9,037 bases of DNA from Acidobacteriaceae bacterium (GCA_030049955.1 JASIJX010000030.1:1-9037), one strand, 5' to 3'. Shown: positions 1 to 6,483, counted from the first letter of the stretch. Made by a program: numbers and translations. Notes: generated by a model not told the origin, from the sequence alone.

Positions 1-296
1 AGCAGCCGCGCCTGTTCTTCTTCGGCGCTCACGGCGGCATCTGCGCCGCCTGCACGTGAACTTTCCCGCGAACTTACTTGCGAACCGGGCCGCGTGCTTT
101 CGGCTCCAAGATCCAGCAAATCCGCGCCCTCATCCAATAGTTTCAGCCCATGAGCCACGGCAGCTTCAGGGCCAAGAAAAAGCCCGCCGTCGCTGAACGA
201 ATCCGGCGTAACGTTCACCACGCCCATTACCAGCGTGCGCCGGCCCAGCTCGAGCGTGCGCGTACGCAGCCGCCATGTTGCCGCTTGTCTCACCAT
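1..296 (-). CDS. folP: Dihydropteroate synthase, N-terminal part (runs off left edge)
   Basis: This is the amino-terminal 98 residues of dihydropteroate synthase. The enzyme joins p-aminobenzoate to hydroxymethyl-dihydropterin diphosphate in cytosolic folate synthesis and is the sulfonamide target. The first family signature, [11 protein letters not shown], is at residues 28-38. The second block, ESTRPG, is at 66-71, followed by the usual VSAEEE at 89-94. Between these last two lies a Ser/Arg/Ala/Gly-rich stretch of about 17 residues (72-88) that is longer than the short link common in this family. I chose ATG at 296. A purine-rich GAGGGG sits only about one base upstream, so GTG at 293 is a possible alternative with better spacing. 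The gene is divergent from dacB, with 66 bases between the two starts. The C-terminal part lies outside the window. Confidence 0.93.
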   Translation of the reverse strand, partial: MVRQAATWRLRTRTLELGRRTLVMGVVNVTPDSFSDGGLFLGPEAAVAHGLKLLDEGADLLDLGAESTRPGSQVSSRESSRAGGADAAVSAEEEQARL

Positions 297-362
297 TCCC
301 CTCGATGGTACGACGCCACGCTATGACGTCCGATGGCTAGTGAGCCTGCTACACTCTCGGGC

Positions 363-2027
363 ATGAACTTTACGCGCGTGCGTTCTGCGCTGTGGATGGC
401 GGCCGTTGCTCTTTCGCCTCTCGTCCTCGTGGTCCCTGCGACGGCCCCGGCTGAGCATCACGCTCCGCCAGCCAAGCACGCGGGCAACAACGCGTTGGCC
501 GACCGCATTAACGCCATTCTCTCTGCGCCTGCGGTCAGCCACGCGCAGTTCGGCATCAGCGTCGTCTCGCTCAGCGGACAATCGCTCTATGGCCTCAACG
601 ACGACCGGCTGTTCACGCCTGCCTCGAACGCCAAACTGACCACGACGGCAGCAGCCTTTGCTCTCTTGCCTGTTGACTCCCTCACCTGGACCACTTACGT
701 CGTCGCCGACGGCGACATCGACGCAGGCGGTACGCTGAATGGCGACCTCGTCCTGTTGGGCGTGGGCGACCCCACGTTGAGCGCGCGCGTTTACCCGTAT
801 CAGGAACCGGCAGCACCCGGGCAGAGCACTGCGCCGCCGCCCGCGACTACACCTGGCCAAAGCGCTGCGCCCAATCCGGCCCCCAATCCCATGACTGTCC
901 TCGACCTGCTCGCCCAGCAGGTGGAGCAGGCCGGTGTCCGCACCGTCACCGGCGACGTCATTGGCGACGACAGCTTCTTTGTCGACGAGCCTTACGGGGA
1001 GGCGTGGAGCTGGAACGATCTGCAATGGTCCTACGGCGCGCCCATTTCTGCGCTCACGTTTAATGACAACACCGTTCAGCTTTCGCTCGCCGCCGACCCC
1101 GCAACCGCCGGTGCAACTGCCGCCACCTGGACGCCGGCCGTTGATTACTTCACGCTCGACAACCGCATGACGATCGCCGCGCCAGGCCAGGCCGCACAGC
1201 CCGGCGTGAGCCGCGAGCCCGGCTCCATGCTGGTGCGCACCTGGGGCACCGCGCCCGCCGCCGGCCTGCATGCAGAGCTGGCCGTCGAAGATCCGGCCGA
1301 GTTTACCGCCGCCGCATTCAAGACGGCGCTCACCAGCCGCGGCGTTCTGGTTAACGGCGGCGCGGAGTCGCGCCATCTCGTATCGCAGGAGACCGGCAAC
1401 TTTGCCGGCGAACGCGAACAGCCGCTGCAGTTCACGCCGACCGGCATTACCAGTGTCTCTGCGCCCGTCAACAATCGCCGCGTACTGGCTGCGCACATCT
1501 CCGTTCCCGTGGCCGAAGACATCAAGGTGTTGAACAAGACCAGCCAGAACCTGCACGCCGAGCTGCTGCTGCGCCTGCTGGGCAAGCTCGAAGGCACGGC
1601 CGGCAGCTTCGAGCAGGGCACGCGCGTGGTGCGGCAATTCCTGGTGAACGCGGGCATCGACGACGGCGACTTTTTCTTCTACGACGGATCCGGCCTTAGC
1701 CCCGATGACCGCATCGCGCCGCGCGCGCTGACCAAACTGCTCATCTACGCCGCGCATCAGCCCTGGGGCGAGCAATGGCGCGATACGTTCCCCATTGCCG
1801 GCGTAGACGGGACCCTGGAGAGCAGGTTCCGCAACTCGCCGCTGGCTGGCAAAATGTGGGCCAAAACCGGCACGCTGAACGAAACCAGTTGCATCACCGG
1901 CTATATGACCGCGGCCAGCGGCCAGACCATAGCCTTTACCGTGATGCTGAACGCGCGCCGCCCCGGCAGCCAGGCCGAATTTCAGGCGCTCGACCAGATT
2001 GTGGAGGCGATTGGCGCATCGGAGTGA
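363..2027 (+). CDS. dacB: D-alanyl-D-alanine carboxypeptidase/endopeptidase (PBP4, peptidase S13)
   Basis: The product is a 554-residue low-molecular-mass penicillin-binding protein of the PBP4/S13 type. This family acts in the periplasm, removing the terminal D-Ala from peptidoglycan stem peptides and often cutting cross-links. An N-terminal hydrophobic signal segment lies at about residues 9-30. The active-site triad motifs are all present: SxxK as SNAK at 88-91, SxN as SQN at 394-396, and KTG as KTGT at 501-504. DGSGLS at 441-446 is also typical. A Pro/Ala/Gln-rich linker at about 147-177 interrupts the domain after GVGDPTLS. An in-frame ATG at 333 exists, but starting at 363 puts the positive n-region directly before the hydrophobic core. 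No strong ribosome binding site is visible. TACACT at 351-356 could be a -10 box for a near-leaderless message. The gene is convergent with the toxin gene, with only 23 bases between stops and no visible terminator. Confidence 0.93.
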   Translation: MNFTRVRSALWMAAVALSPLVLVVPATAPAEHHAPPAKHAGNNALADRINAILSAPAVSHAQFGISVVSLSGQSLYGLNDDRLFTPASNAKLTTTAAAFALLPVDSLTWTTYVVADGDIDAGGTLNGDLVLLGVGDPTLSARVYPYQEPAAPGQSTAPPPATTPGQSAAPNPAPNPMTVLDLLAQQVEQAGVRTVTGDVIGDDSFFVDEPYGEAWSWNDLQWSYGAPISALTFNDNTVQLSLAADPATAGATAATWTPAVDYFTLDNRMTIAAPGQAAQPGVSREPGSMLVRTWGTAPAAGLHAELAVEDPAEFTAAAFKTALTSRGVLVNGGAESRHLVSQETGNFAGEREQPLQFTPTGITSVSAPVNNRRVLAAHISVPVAEDIKVLNKTSQNLHAELLLRLLGKLEGTAGSFEQGTRVVRQFLVNAGIDDGDFFFYDGSGLSPDDRIAPRALTKLLIYAAHQPWGEQWRDTFPIAGVDGTLESRFRNSPLAGKMWAKTGTLNETSCITGYMTAASGQTIAFTVMLNARRPGSQAEFQALDQIVEAIGASE

Positions 2028-2050
2028 GGAACTCGAGCTAAAATCCACAA

Positions 2051-2509
2051 CTATGAAACTGCTGATACTATGCGTCGAAGCGTTCTTACCTCAATCGTTT
2101 TTGAGGTTCTGAGCTTTGCGTCGATTTCCGACATCTCGTCTTCAGAGAGCTGGCACTCGAATCTTAGAACTCCATCATTCATTTTGTTGATGAGCTCCTC
2201 GCGTGGATATGTGCGCACTTTGCGGAGATCAAGCGTGGTGGGCATCGTCACCCATGCATAGCTTCCCACTGCGAAATCATAGAACCCCTCCGGTAAACGT
2301 TTCCGGAATGGTTCTAATTTGTCGAGCTTCGAAGTGGTGAGTAAAAGGAAGCTCTCTGATTCTGAGCAATCGCGTCCGACGATTAGTGCGTATTTGGGCC
2401 GGCTCTTGATCGCCGGATCGTCGGGGTCCGTCATGAGGAACTTGATGATGGTTCCGCGTTGGAATGAGATCTCAAAATGGCTGGCTAGGAGTTGCTTGGG
2501 AAGTTTCAC
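2051..2509 (-). CDS. PemK/MazF-like toxin (putative), partner of the Panacea antitoxin
   Basis: This 152-residue protein looks like a PemK/MazF-type SH3-barrel toxin, a family of mostly ribosome-independent mRNA endonucleases. What I see: RGTIIKF at 18-24 as the first strand, KSRPKYALIVG at 35-45 matching the family's K-x-RP-x-hydrophobic stretch with a candidate catalytic Arg37, and LLLTTSK at 55-61 with a candidate catalytic Thr58 or Thr59. The segment at 84-106 resembles the family's late strand and turn. The C-terminal tail from about 120 is charged and probably helical, and it makes the protein longer than the usual 110-120 residues of MazF. The start is GTG at 2509, the first usable start in frame, only 9 bases after the antitoxin stop. 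It has no recognisable ribosome binding site, so translation probably depends on ribosomes finishing the antitoxin. The assignment comes from motif recognition. A different toxin with a similar fold remains possible. Confidence 0.7.
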   Translation of the reverse strand: MKLPKQLLASHFEISFQRGTIIKFLMTDPDDPAIKSRPKYALIVGRDCSESESFLLLTTSKLDKLEPFRKRLPEGFYDFAVGSYAWVTMPTTLDLRKVRTYPREELINKMNDGVLRFECQLSEDEMSEIDAKLRTSKTIEVRTLRRIVSAVS

Positions 2510-2518
2510 GGGAGCCCA

Positions 2519-3118
2519 TTAGCAATCGCCAGCCAAAATGCTGTCCCATTCAATCTCTTCCCGCTGGTCGTGTAGTACGGATTCCAACATGTCACGATTG
2601 GAGGCATCGAAAAGAGTTTCAAATGGCATTGGGGCGCTGCTGCCTTGGGCGCGGTGCTCATTGGCCGTTGTCCATGCGGGTTCTTTGTGAGTCAAGTCGA
2701 TCAGACGCCCTGCGGGCAATCTTCCATAGTTGTTCGCAACCTCATGGAGAACTTCTAGCTCACTCCTAGAAAAAGTCTCAGGATCGAAGAGCCGTTCATG
2801 CTTGATCGTGAACACTGGGTAAATGGAACCGCGCTTTACATCGAGCACTTTCAGAAGTGCTGGCTGATCCGTGGATTCTTCAGGAGCAATTGCCTCGTTC
2901 ATCTCATTGAGAGAGATCGAAGGGACGGGGCCGCGATCCATGCACGCGTAAGTATCTCCGGTAATCGGACGACCATAGCGATTGAGATGGATCTTATCCG
3001 CGAAGTAGAGGAGCTTCGAGGCTTTGAGCTTCGTGAGGTCGCTGATGCCCTGAAGTGAAAAGAACGCAAGCGCCTGAACTAGCTTTTCTTCCTGAAACCG
3101 GAAGTGTACGTAGCTCAT
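2519..3118 (-). CDS. Panacea-domain (DUF4065/SocA-like) antitoxin, putative
   Basis: This 199-residue protein carries the hallmark stretch of the Panacea/DUF4065 family. KLLYFADKIHLNRYG lies at 35-49, PITGDTY at 51-57 and RGPVPS at 62-67, and the downstream DLTHKEPAW at 141-149 is also typical. Members include the SocA antitoxin/adaptor of Caulobacter and the widespread PanA antitoxins, which pair with many unrelated toxin families. The adjoining gene therefore defines the likely partner, here a MazF-like protein. I chose ATG at 3118 because GAGGAAA at 3130-3124 lies 5 bases upstream. An upstream in-frame start at 3160 would add 14 residues but lacks such a site. The antitoxin comes first in the operon, as expected if it must exceed the toxin. 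Base composition of the cassette is well below that of flanking genes, which suggests horizontal gain. Whether this protein itself represses its promoter cannot be told from the sequence. Confidence 0.82.
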   Translation of the reverse strand: MSYVHFRFQEEKLVQALAFFSLQGISDLTKLKASKLLYFADKIHLNRYGRPITGDTYACMDRGPVPSISLNEMNEAIAPEESTDQPALLKVLDVKRGSIYPVFTIKHERLFDPETFSRSELEVLHEVANNYGRLPAGRLIDLTHKEPAWTTANEHRAQGSSAPMPFETLFDASNRDMLESVLHDQREEIEWDSILAGDC

Positions 3119-3123
3119 AGCGA

Positions 3124-3130
3124 TTTCCTC
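3124..3130 (-). promoter_or_regulatory. Ribosome binding site of the antitoxin gene
   Basis: On the minus strand GAGGAAA ends 5 bases before ATG at 3118. This is the strongest such site near any candidate start of the gene and decides the start. The toxin gene downstream has nothing comparable. Confidence 0.65.
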
Positions 3131-3132
3131 AT

Positions 3133-3159
3133 TTTCCACATTGTGCCCAGATTTCCACA
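3133..3159. repeat. Two direct TTTCCACA repeats in the antitoxin leader
   Basis: The octamer TTTCCACA occurs at 3133-3140 and again at 3152-3159, offset by 19 bases. Both lie between the candidate -10 box and the antitoxin start. The second copy also forms a short inverted pair (TTGTG at 3141-3145 with CACAA at 3156-3160). Placement in the leader of a toxin-antitoxin operon would fit an operator or an RNA-level control site, but two 8-mers could also recur by chance. Confidence 0.4.
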
Positions 3160-3171
3160 ACGGATGTTTAG

Positions 3172-3177
3172 ATTATA
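3172..3177 (-). promoter_or_regulatory. Candidate -10 box for the toxin-antitoxin operon
   Basis: Read on the minus strand, this is a perfect TATAAT 54 bases upstream of the antitoxin ATG. No good -35 box sits 16-18 bases further upstream. A small symmetric motif, GTGTTGCAC at 3190-3198 on the plus strand, occupies that spot and could bind a regulator instead. The call rests on the -10 match alone. Confidence 0.5.
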
Positions 3178-3323
3178 TCGGCCAACGCCGTGTTGCACAG
3201 TACCACAAGAGTAACTCCTCGCCTTGTTTAGCCCCATTTCGGGAAGGCAAGGGAGGCAGGCTGGTGAAATGATGCGTGATGATGAGCCAAATCCATCTTT
3301 TTCGCCCTATATCATTGAACCAG

Positions 3324-3689
3324 ATGTACTCTCGCCATTTTTTGCTTCGCAGCGCCCGGATATCCGGCGTGGCTGCGATCGCGGCCATCCTCGCCGGATG
3401 CAAACCGCTGCCGCCTTCGAAACCCGCTTCAGAGTGGACCGCGCAGGAGGCGCGCGGCGCGGCTGTTTTTCAGGCCAACTGCGCACGCTGCCATCACCCC
3501 ACAACGACGCATCCGCTCCACGGTCCCGGGCTGCAGGCCATTACTAAAATCAAGTCGATGCCCAGCGGAGCACCGCCCACCGACGAGCGCTTAACCGATA
3601 GAATCCTGCATGGCTACGGCATGATGCCGGCCACGCCGCTGACAGACGACCAACTCCAGGACCTGCTGGCCTATCTGCACACACTATGA
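3324..3689 (+). CDS. Monohaem cytochrome c lipoprotein
   Basis: This small class I c-type cytochrome (121 residues from this start) is probably anchored to the outer face of a membrane by lipid. A positive n-region, a hydrophobic segment (15-22) and a lipobox LAGC with Cys26 form a lipoprotein signal. The haem site is CARCH at 53-57. A likely distal Met ligand is in GYGMMP (Met100 or Met101), and a C-terminal helix LQDLLAYLH is typical of the fold. Starts at 3276 (GTG), 3279 and 3282 (both ATG) are in frame and would add up to 16 residues. I prefer 3324 because it gives a normal-length lipoprotein signal. None of these starts has a well-spaced ribosome binding site (GGGAGG at 3251-3256 is too far). 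The stop overlaps the next gene as ATGA, so the two are probably translated together. The likely role is periplasmic electron transfer; the redox partner is not identifiable here. Confidence 0.85.
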   Translation: MYSRHFLLRSARISGVAAIAAILAGCKPLPPSKPASEWTAQEARGAAVFQANCARCHHPTTTHPLHGPGLQAITKIKSMPSGAPPTDERLTDRILHGYGMMPATPLTDDQLQDLLAYLHTL

Positions 3690-4108
3690 GCGACCAACCA
3701 CAAAGCGAGCACCATAACGAGCTGCAAAAGGGACCTGGCGCAGGCGGGTCCGGCGATCACAACGGGCCGCAGGTGCCGGCAGGCGCGCTGTTCCGTTTTC
3801 CAGCGCTCGCCGCCATCGGCTTCTACATGCTCATTCTCGCCGGCGTCGTCATCCTTGGAGTGGTCACACGGCATTTTCCGCCACTGTATCTCGTGTTCCC
3901 GGTGCTGTTCATCGCCGCTGGCCTGGGGCTGCTGATGCTCTTGCGCTGGGCGTGGGCGCTCACGCTGGCCGCGGTTGTCATGCTCATTGGCCTTTTTCTT
4001 TACCAGTTCTCGCGTACGCACGCGCCCTCGGCGCTGGTGCAGGGTCTGCTCAACCTGGTTTTCTTCCTGTACCTGATGCGGACTGAGGTGCGCGACAATC
4101 TGCGCTGA
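3686..4108 (+). CDS. Small integral membrane protein, four predicted helices
   Basis: I do not recognise this 140-residue protein. It begins with about 35 hydrophilic residues rich in Gly, His, Gln and Asn. Four hydrophobic segments follow at about 40-60, 66-87, 88-107 and 115-131, and it ends in a short charged tail (RTEVRDNLR). The four-helix layout recalls small DUF-type inner-membrane proteins. There are no Cys residues and no clear haem-ligand pattern in the helices, although His9, His10, His25, His63 and His112 lie outside them. The ATG overlaps the stop of the cytochrome c gene by four bases and has no ribosome binding site of its own, which implies translational coupling. A membrane partner or anchor for that cytochrome is a reasonable guess and no more. 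Confidence 0.75.
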   Translation: MSDQPQSEHHNELQKGPGAGGSGDHNGPQVPAGALFRFPALAAIGFYMLILAGVVILGVVTRHFPPLYLVFPVLFIAAGLGLLMLLRWAWALTLAAVVMLIGLFLYQFSRTHAPSALVQGLLNLVFFLYLMRTEVRDNLR

Positions 4109-4156
4109 ACATCACCAGAGAGTCTGGCGAAGATTCGCGCCGCAAGTGCGTTTATC

Positions 4157-4171
4157 GCGCTTGATGAGCGC
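4157..4171. other. Small inverted repeat between convergent genes
   Basis: GCGCT, a TGATG loop and AGCGC form a 5-bp GC-rich stem in the 77-base gap between two converging genes. No T-run follows on either strand, so it is not a textbook terminator. It could be a weak or Rho-assisted stop for one or both genes. Confidence 0.25.
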
Positions 4172-4185
4172 TACTTCAGTGATCG

Positions 4186-4470
4186 CTACTCCAGCAGCCG
4201 GTCTGGGGCTGCATCGGAATCCATCATCAGCCCGATCTGGCTCACGATCGCGGCAATGAACGACCACACCAGCAGAAGAAGCCCCAGGCCCGTGAGAAAC
4301 AGACCGCCCAGTACGCCGACACCGACGGTGGTGATATTGACATGGAGCACGGTGCCTGAGAATGGATATGCGGCGGACAAGCTCGAAGTGCCATTGCAAT
4401 AGCCGAGGATCACGCCCAGCCCGATGGCCAGGCAAAGCACGGAGATAATCAGCGGACGGTCTGGTTTCAC
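4186..4470 (-). CDS. Small two-helix membrane protein of unknown function
   Basis: I do not recognise this 94-residue protein. It has a short positive N-terminus, a first hydrophobic segment at about 7-24, an outward-looking loop of about 25 residues rich in Ser, Asn and Thr, and a second long hydrophobic stretch at about 49-79. An acidic tail (MDSDAAPDRLLE) ends it. GTG at 4470 is chosen because GGGAGG at 4481-4476 lies five bases upstream, the clearest ribosome binding site in this part of the window. The same frame stays open further upstream to 4722, but that part looks like non-coding read-through across the lipA start. The gene is divergent from lipA and convergent with the four-helix gene. 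No operon partner is visible. Confidence 0.7.
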   Translation of the reverse strand: MKPDRPLIISVLCLAIGLGVILGYCNGTSSLSAAYPFSGTVLHVNITTVGVGVLGGLFLTGLGLLLLVWSFIAAIVSQIGLMMDSDAAPDRLLE

Positions 4471-4475
4471 GTTTG

Positions 4476-4481
4476 CCTCCC
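4476..4481 (-). promoter_or_regulatory. Ribosome binding site that fixes a GTG start
   Basis: On the minus strand GGGAGG sits five bases before GTG at 4470. It supports the short 94-residue reading over any longer upstream version. Confidence 0.6.
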
Positions 4482-4612
4482 AATGCGGGCTGCGCAGGGT
4501 ACTGATGACGGCGTCTCCGCAGAGATGTGTGCTTAGATGCGCGTGACGATTCCTTGGTTTTCCGGCCCCACGCCTGCCGAGGCACGCAGCCTTTTGGACC
4601 GCTCCCGATAGA

Positions 4613-5572
4613 ATGAAACCTGTGATCCACGAGTGGAGCGCATCAAGCGCATCGTTCGATTCGGGGGCCTCGCCCGCGAATCTGGTCCAGATCCAGCCGG
4701 CGCGGCGCGTGCCCGCGCCCAAGCCGGAATGGCTGAAGGCCCGTGCGCCGGTGGGTGAGAACTATCACGATCTCAAGCGCCTGGCCCGCTCGCTCGGGCT
4801 GCATACCGTGTGCGAAAGCGCGCAGTGCCCCAACATCGGCGAGTGCTGGCAGCACAAGACCGCGACCTTCATGATGCTCGGCAACCTGTGCACGCGGCGC
4901 TGCGGTTTTTGTGCGGTGCCAAAAGGCCGGCCCGAGCCGATCGACTTCGACGAGCCGCGGCGGGTCGCAGAGGCAGTGGCTCAGTTGGGGTTGCGCCACG
5001 CGGTGGTCACCAGCGTGAACCGTGACGACAATCTAGTAGGCGGCGCGCGTGCATTTGCCATGGTCATCGCGGAGATCCGCCGGCAGGCGCCCGGCTGCCG
5101 CGTCGAAGTTCTGATCCCCGACTTTCAGGGCGATCAGGAAGCCATCCGCATTGTTGTAGAAGCACAGCCCGAGATCCTGAATCACAACACCGAGACGGTG
5201 CCGCGGCTTTATCGCGTCGTCCGCTCCGGTGCGCGCTACGAGCGTTCTCTTGAGCTACTTCACTACTCCAAGACCCTAAACCGCGAAGCGGTCACCAAGT
5301 CCGGCGTCATGGTCGGCCTGGGCGAGGAGACGCACGAGCTGCTCGCCGTCTTCCGCGATCTCGCCGCTGTGGGCTGCGACATCCTGACCATCGGCCAGTA
5401 CCTGCGCCCTTCGCGCGACCACCTGCCCATGGCGCGCCTCTATACGCCGCGCGAGTTTGCCGAACTGAAGACCGAAGCGCTGAAGATGGGCTTTCGGCAC
5501 GTGGAGTCCGGGCCGCTGGTGCGCTCGAGCTATCACGCGCACGAGCAGGCGGCGGCGACGGGAATCGTGTAA
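4613..5572 (+). CDS. lipA: Lipoyl synthase (radical SAM)
   Basis: Lipoyl synthase inserts two sulfur atoms into octanoyl groups on the lipoyl domains of 2-oxoacid dehydrogenases and the glycine cleavage H protein. Both iron-sulfur cluster motifs are intact. The auxiliary CX4CX5C is Cys67, Cys72 and Cys78. The radical SAM CX3CX2C is Cys93, Cys97 and Cys100, within the conserved CTRRCGFC. The C-terminal RSSY at 304-307 supplies the serine ligand known for the auxiliary cluster. KPEWLK at 37-42 and GENY at 48-51 mark the usual core start. The 319-residue length is near normal, with a low-complexity N-terminal lead of about 35 residues. ATG at 4613 has no ribosome binding site, and GTG at 4622 is also possible. 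The sequence TAGAAT at 4609-4614 overlaps the ATG and may be a -10 box, which would favour a later start. No lipB is adjacent. A 4-bp stem and T-run (5593-5609) follows. Confidence 0.96.
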   Translation: MKPVIHEWSASSASFDSGASPANLVQIQPARRVPAPKPEWLKARAPVGENYHDLKRLARSLGLHTVCESAQCPNIGECWQHKTATFMMLGNLCTRRCGFCAVPKGRPEPIDFDEPRRVAEAVAQLGLRHAVVTSVNRDDNLVGGARAFAMVIAEIRRQAPGCRVEVLIPDFQGDQEAIRIVVEAQPEILNHNTETVPRLYRVVRSGARYERSLELLHYSKTLNREAVTKSGVMVGLGEETHELLAVFRDLAAVGCDILTIGQYLRPSRDHLPMARLYTPREFAELKTEALKMGFRHVESGPLVRSSYHAHEQAAATGIV

Positions 5573-5592
5573 AAAATAGCGCGTATTTAGAC

Positions 5593-5609
5593 TGCGACAA
5601 CGCATTTTT
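5593..5609 (+). terminator. Weak candidate terminator after lipA
   Basis: TGCG, an ACAA loop and CGCA form a tight stem-loop followed directly by five Ts, 20 bases after the lipA stop. The stem is only 4 bp, so it is at best a weak intrinsic terminator. The next gene appears to have its own promoter. Confidence 0.3.
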
Positions 5610-5711
5610 AGACCGAGAGTCGGCCTCGGGGGCAGGACAGCTTGAGAAAGCAGCGTTCAGGGTCCTCGGCAACCTCGTCCGAAATAGCGGATTGTGCCCT
5701 TGTGCGACCTA

Positions 5712-5741
5712 TAGACAAACGTTTGTTTTATTAGGCATAAT
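5712..5741 (+). promoter_or_regulatory. Candidate sigma70 promoter with embedded palindromic operator
   Basis: TAGACA at 5712-5717 (five of six matches to the -35 consensus) and CATAAT at 5736-5741 (five of six to the -10) are separated by 18 bases. This predicts a transcript starting near 5748, just ahead of the ATG at 5770. The palindrome at 5715-5726 overlaps the -35 box and spacer, the position expected for a repressor site. Confidence 0.5.
5715..5726. promoter_or_regulatory. Perfect 12-bp palindrome ACAAACGTTTGT, likely repressor operator
   Basis: ACAAAC followed by GTTTGT is a perfect dyad with a central CG. The core CAAACGTTTG is the same as the core of the E. coli PurR box, and AAACGTTT is typical of LacI-family operators in general. 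TetR-type operators can look similar. No regulator gene is in the window, so the binding protein is unknown. Confidence 0.5.
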
Positions 5742-5769
5742 GAGTTCTTCAAATCGGGGACAATACGCG

Positions 5770-6483
5770 ATGAATCCAAAGAGGCTGCAATTGTGGATGA
5801 TGCTGCTTGCACTCTCAGCTTCCGGAGCCCGATGCGCTTCACAGCCCGAGATTCTGGGTCACTACAAAGGCACTCCCTACGAAGACAGCCGCTATCATGG
5901 TGGTGCGCAGAAGATCCCGGGCAAGGTGTATTGCGCATACTACGATCGTGGCGGCGAAGGCGTGGCTTACCACGATTCCGACGCCAGGAACAACGGCAGC
6001 GGAGCGCTTAACCCGGCCGACGGTTCATACCTGAATGAATTCCGGATGAGCGAAGGCGTAGACATTTCCTACACAAAGATGGACCGCACGCCGCCGATTG
6101 ACGACACGCAATATAACAGGGTCCAGCCGCCAGGGAACATGTTTTACGTGGGCTGGACAGTGCCTGGGGAGTGGTTCAACATCACCGTAGATGTGAAGCG
6201 ATCAGGCTGGTACAGCGCGGATCTGCTCTACACCTCCAACCGCGGCGGAACAATCTCGCTCGACGTGAACGGTGAGCCTGCAACCGGACCGTTAAAAATT
6301 GAGTCCACCTTCAATTCGCATGATCCTGTCGCCTGGCGCCAGTGGCACCACTGGAACATTGAGCCGGGACTCCTGAAGGTAAAGCTTGCCCGCGGTCCCA
6401 ATAGGCTTACAGTGCACATCCTTACCGAAGGGCAAATGAACCTCGCATACTTCGATTTCAAAAAACTTCATGGGAATCACTAA
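5770..6483 (+). CDS. Secreted carbohydrate-binding protein, CBM6/CBM35-like
   Basis: This 237-residue protein has an N-terminal signal (hydrophobic core about 8-18) and then a single beta-sandwich domain resembling CBM6/CBM35 modules. Diagnostic pieces are IPGKVY at 49-54, GGEGVAYHD at 61-69, NNGSG at 74-78, SEGVDI at 94-99, VGWTVPGEWF at 127-136, GGTISLDVNG at 159-168 and a closing strand with LAYFDF at 225-230. The domain should bind sugars or polysaccharide outside the cytoplasm. No catalytic domain is present, which is unusual because these modules are usually fused to glycoside hydrolases. I chose ATG at 5770: it follows GGGGA at 5756-5760 and leads straight into the signal. The ATG at 5740 lies on the predicted -10 box. 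The gene is followed after 119 bases by a DUF362 gene on the same strand, and the two probably form an operon. Confidence 0.78.
   Translation: MNPKRLQLWMMLLALSASGARCASQPEILGHYKGTPYEDSRYHGGAQKIPGKVYCAYYDRGGEGVAYHDSDARNNGSGALNPADGSYLNEFRMSEGVDISYTKMDRTPPIDDTQYNRVQPPGNMFYVGWTVPGEWFNITVDVKRSGWYSADLLYTSNRGGTISLDVNGEPATGPLKIESTFNSHDPVAWRQWHHWNIEPGLLKVKLARGPNRLTVHILTEGQMNLAYFDFKKLHGNH

Noticed and set aside
321..2048. A 575-codon open frame antisense to dacB
   Set aside because: It lies wholly opposite a gene with all three catalytic motifs intact. High GC at third positions keeps antisense frames open, and its translation shows no recognisable domain.
3241..3264. G-rich run upstream of the cytochrome c gene as a G-quadruplex or ribosome binding site
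   Set aside because: Most tracts are only two Gs, and GGGAGG is over 20 bases from the nearest correct-frame start, so neither reading is convincing.
4112..4630. A 172-codon minus-strand frame overlapping the small two-helix gene
   Set aside because: It is Arg/His/Pro-rich without domain features. The competing frame has a strong ribosome binding site and clean hydrophobic helices.
4471..4722. N-terminal extension of the two-helix protein up to 4722
   Set aside because: It would overlap the lipA start, has no ribosome binding site, and reads as ordinary out-of-frame sequence. GTG at 4470 has an excellent site.
5611..5629. CCGAG/CTCGG hairpin after lipA as a terminator
   Set aside because: The stem is five pairs with competing alternatives and no T-run follows.
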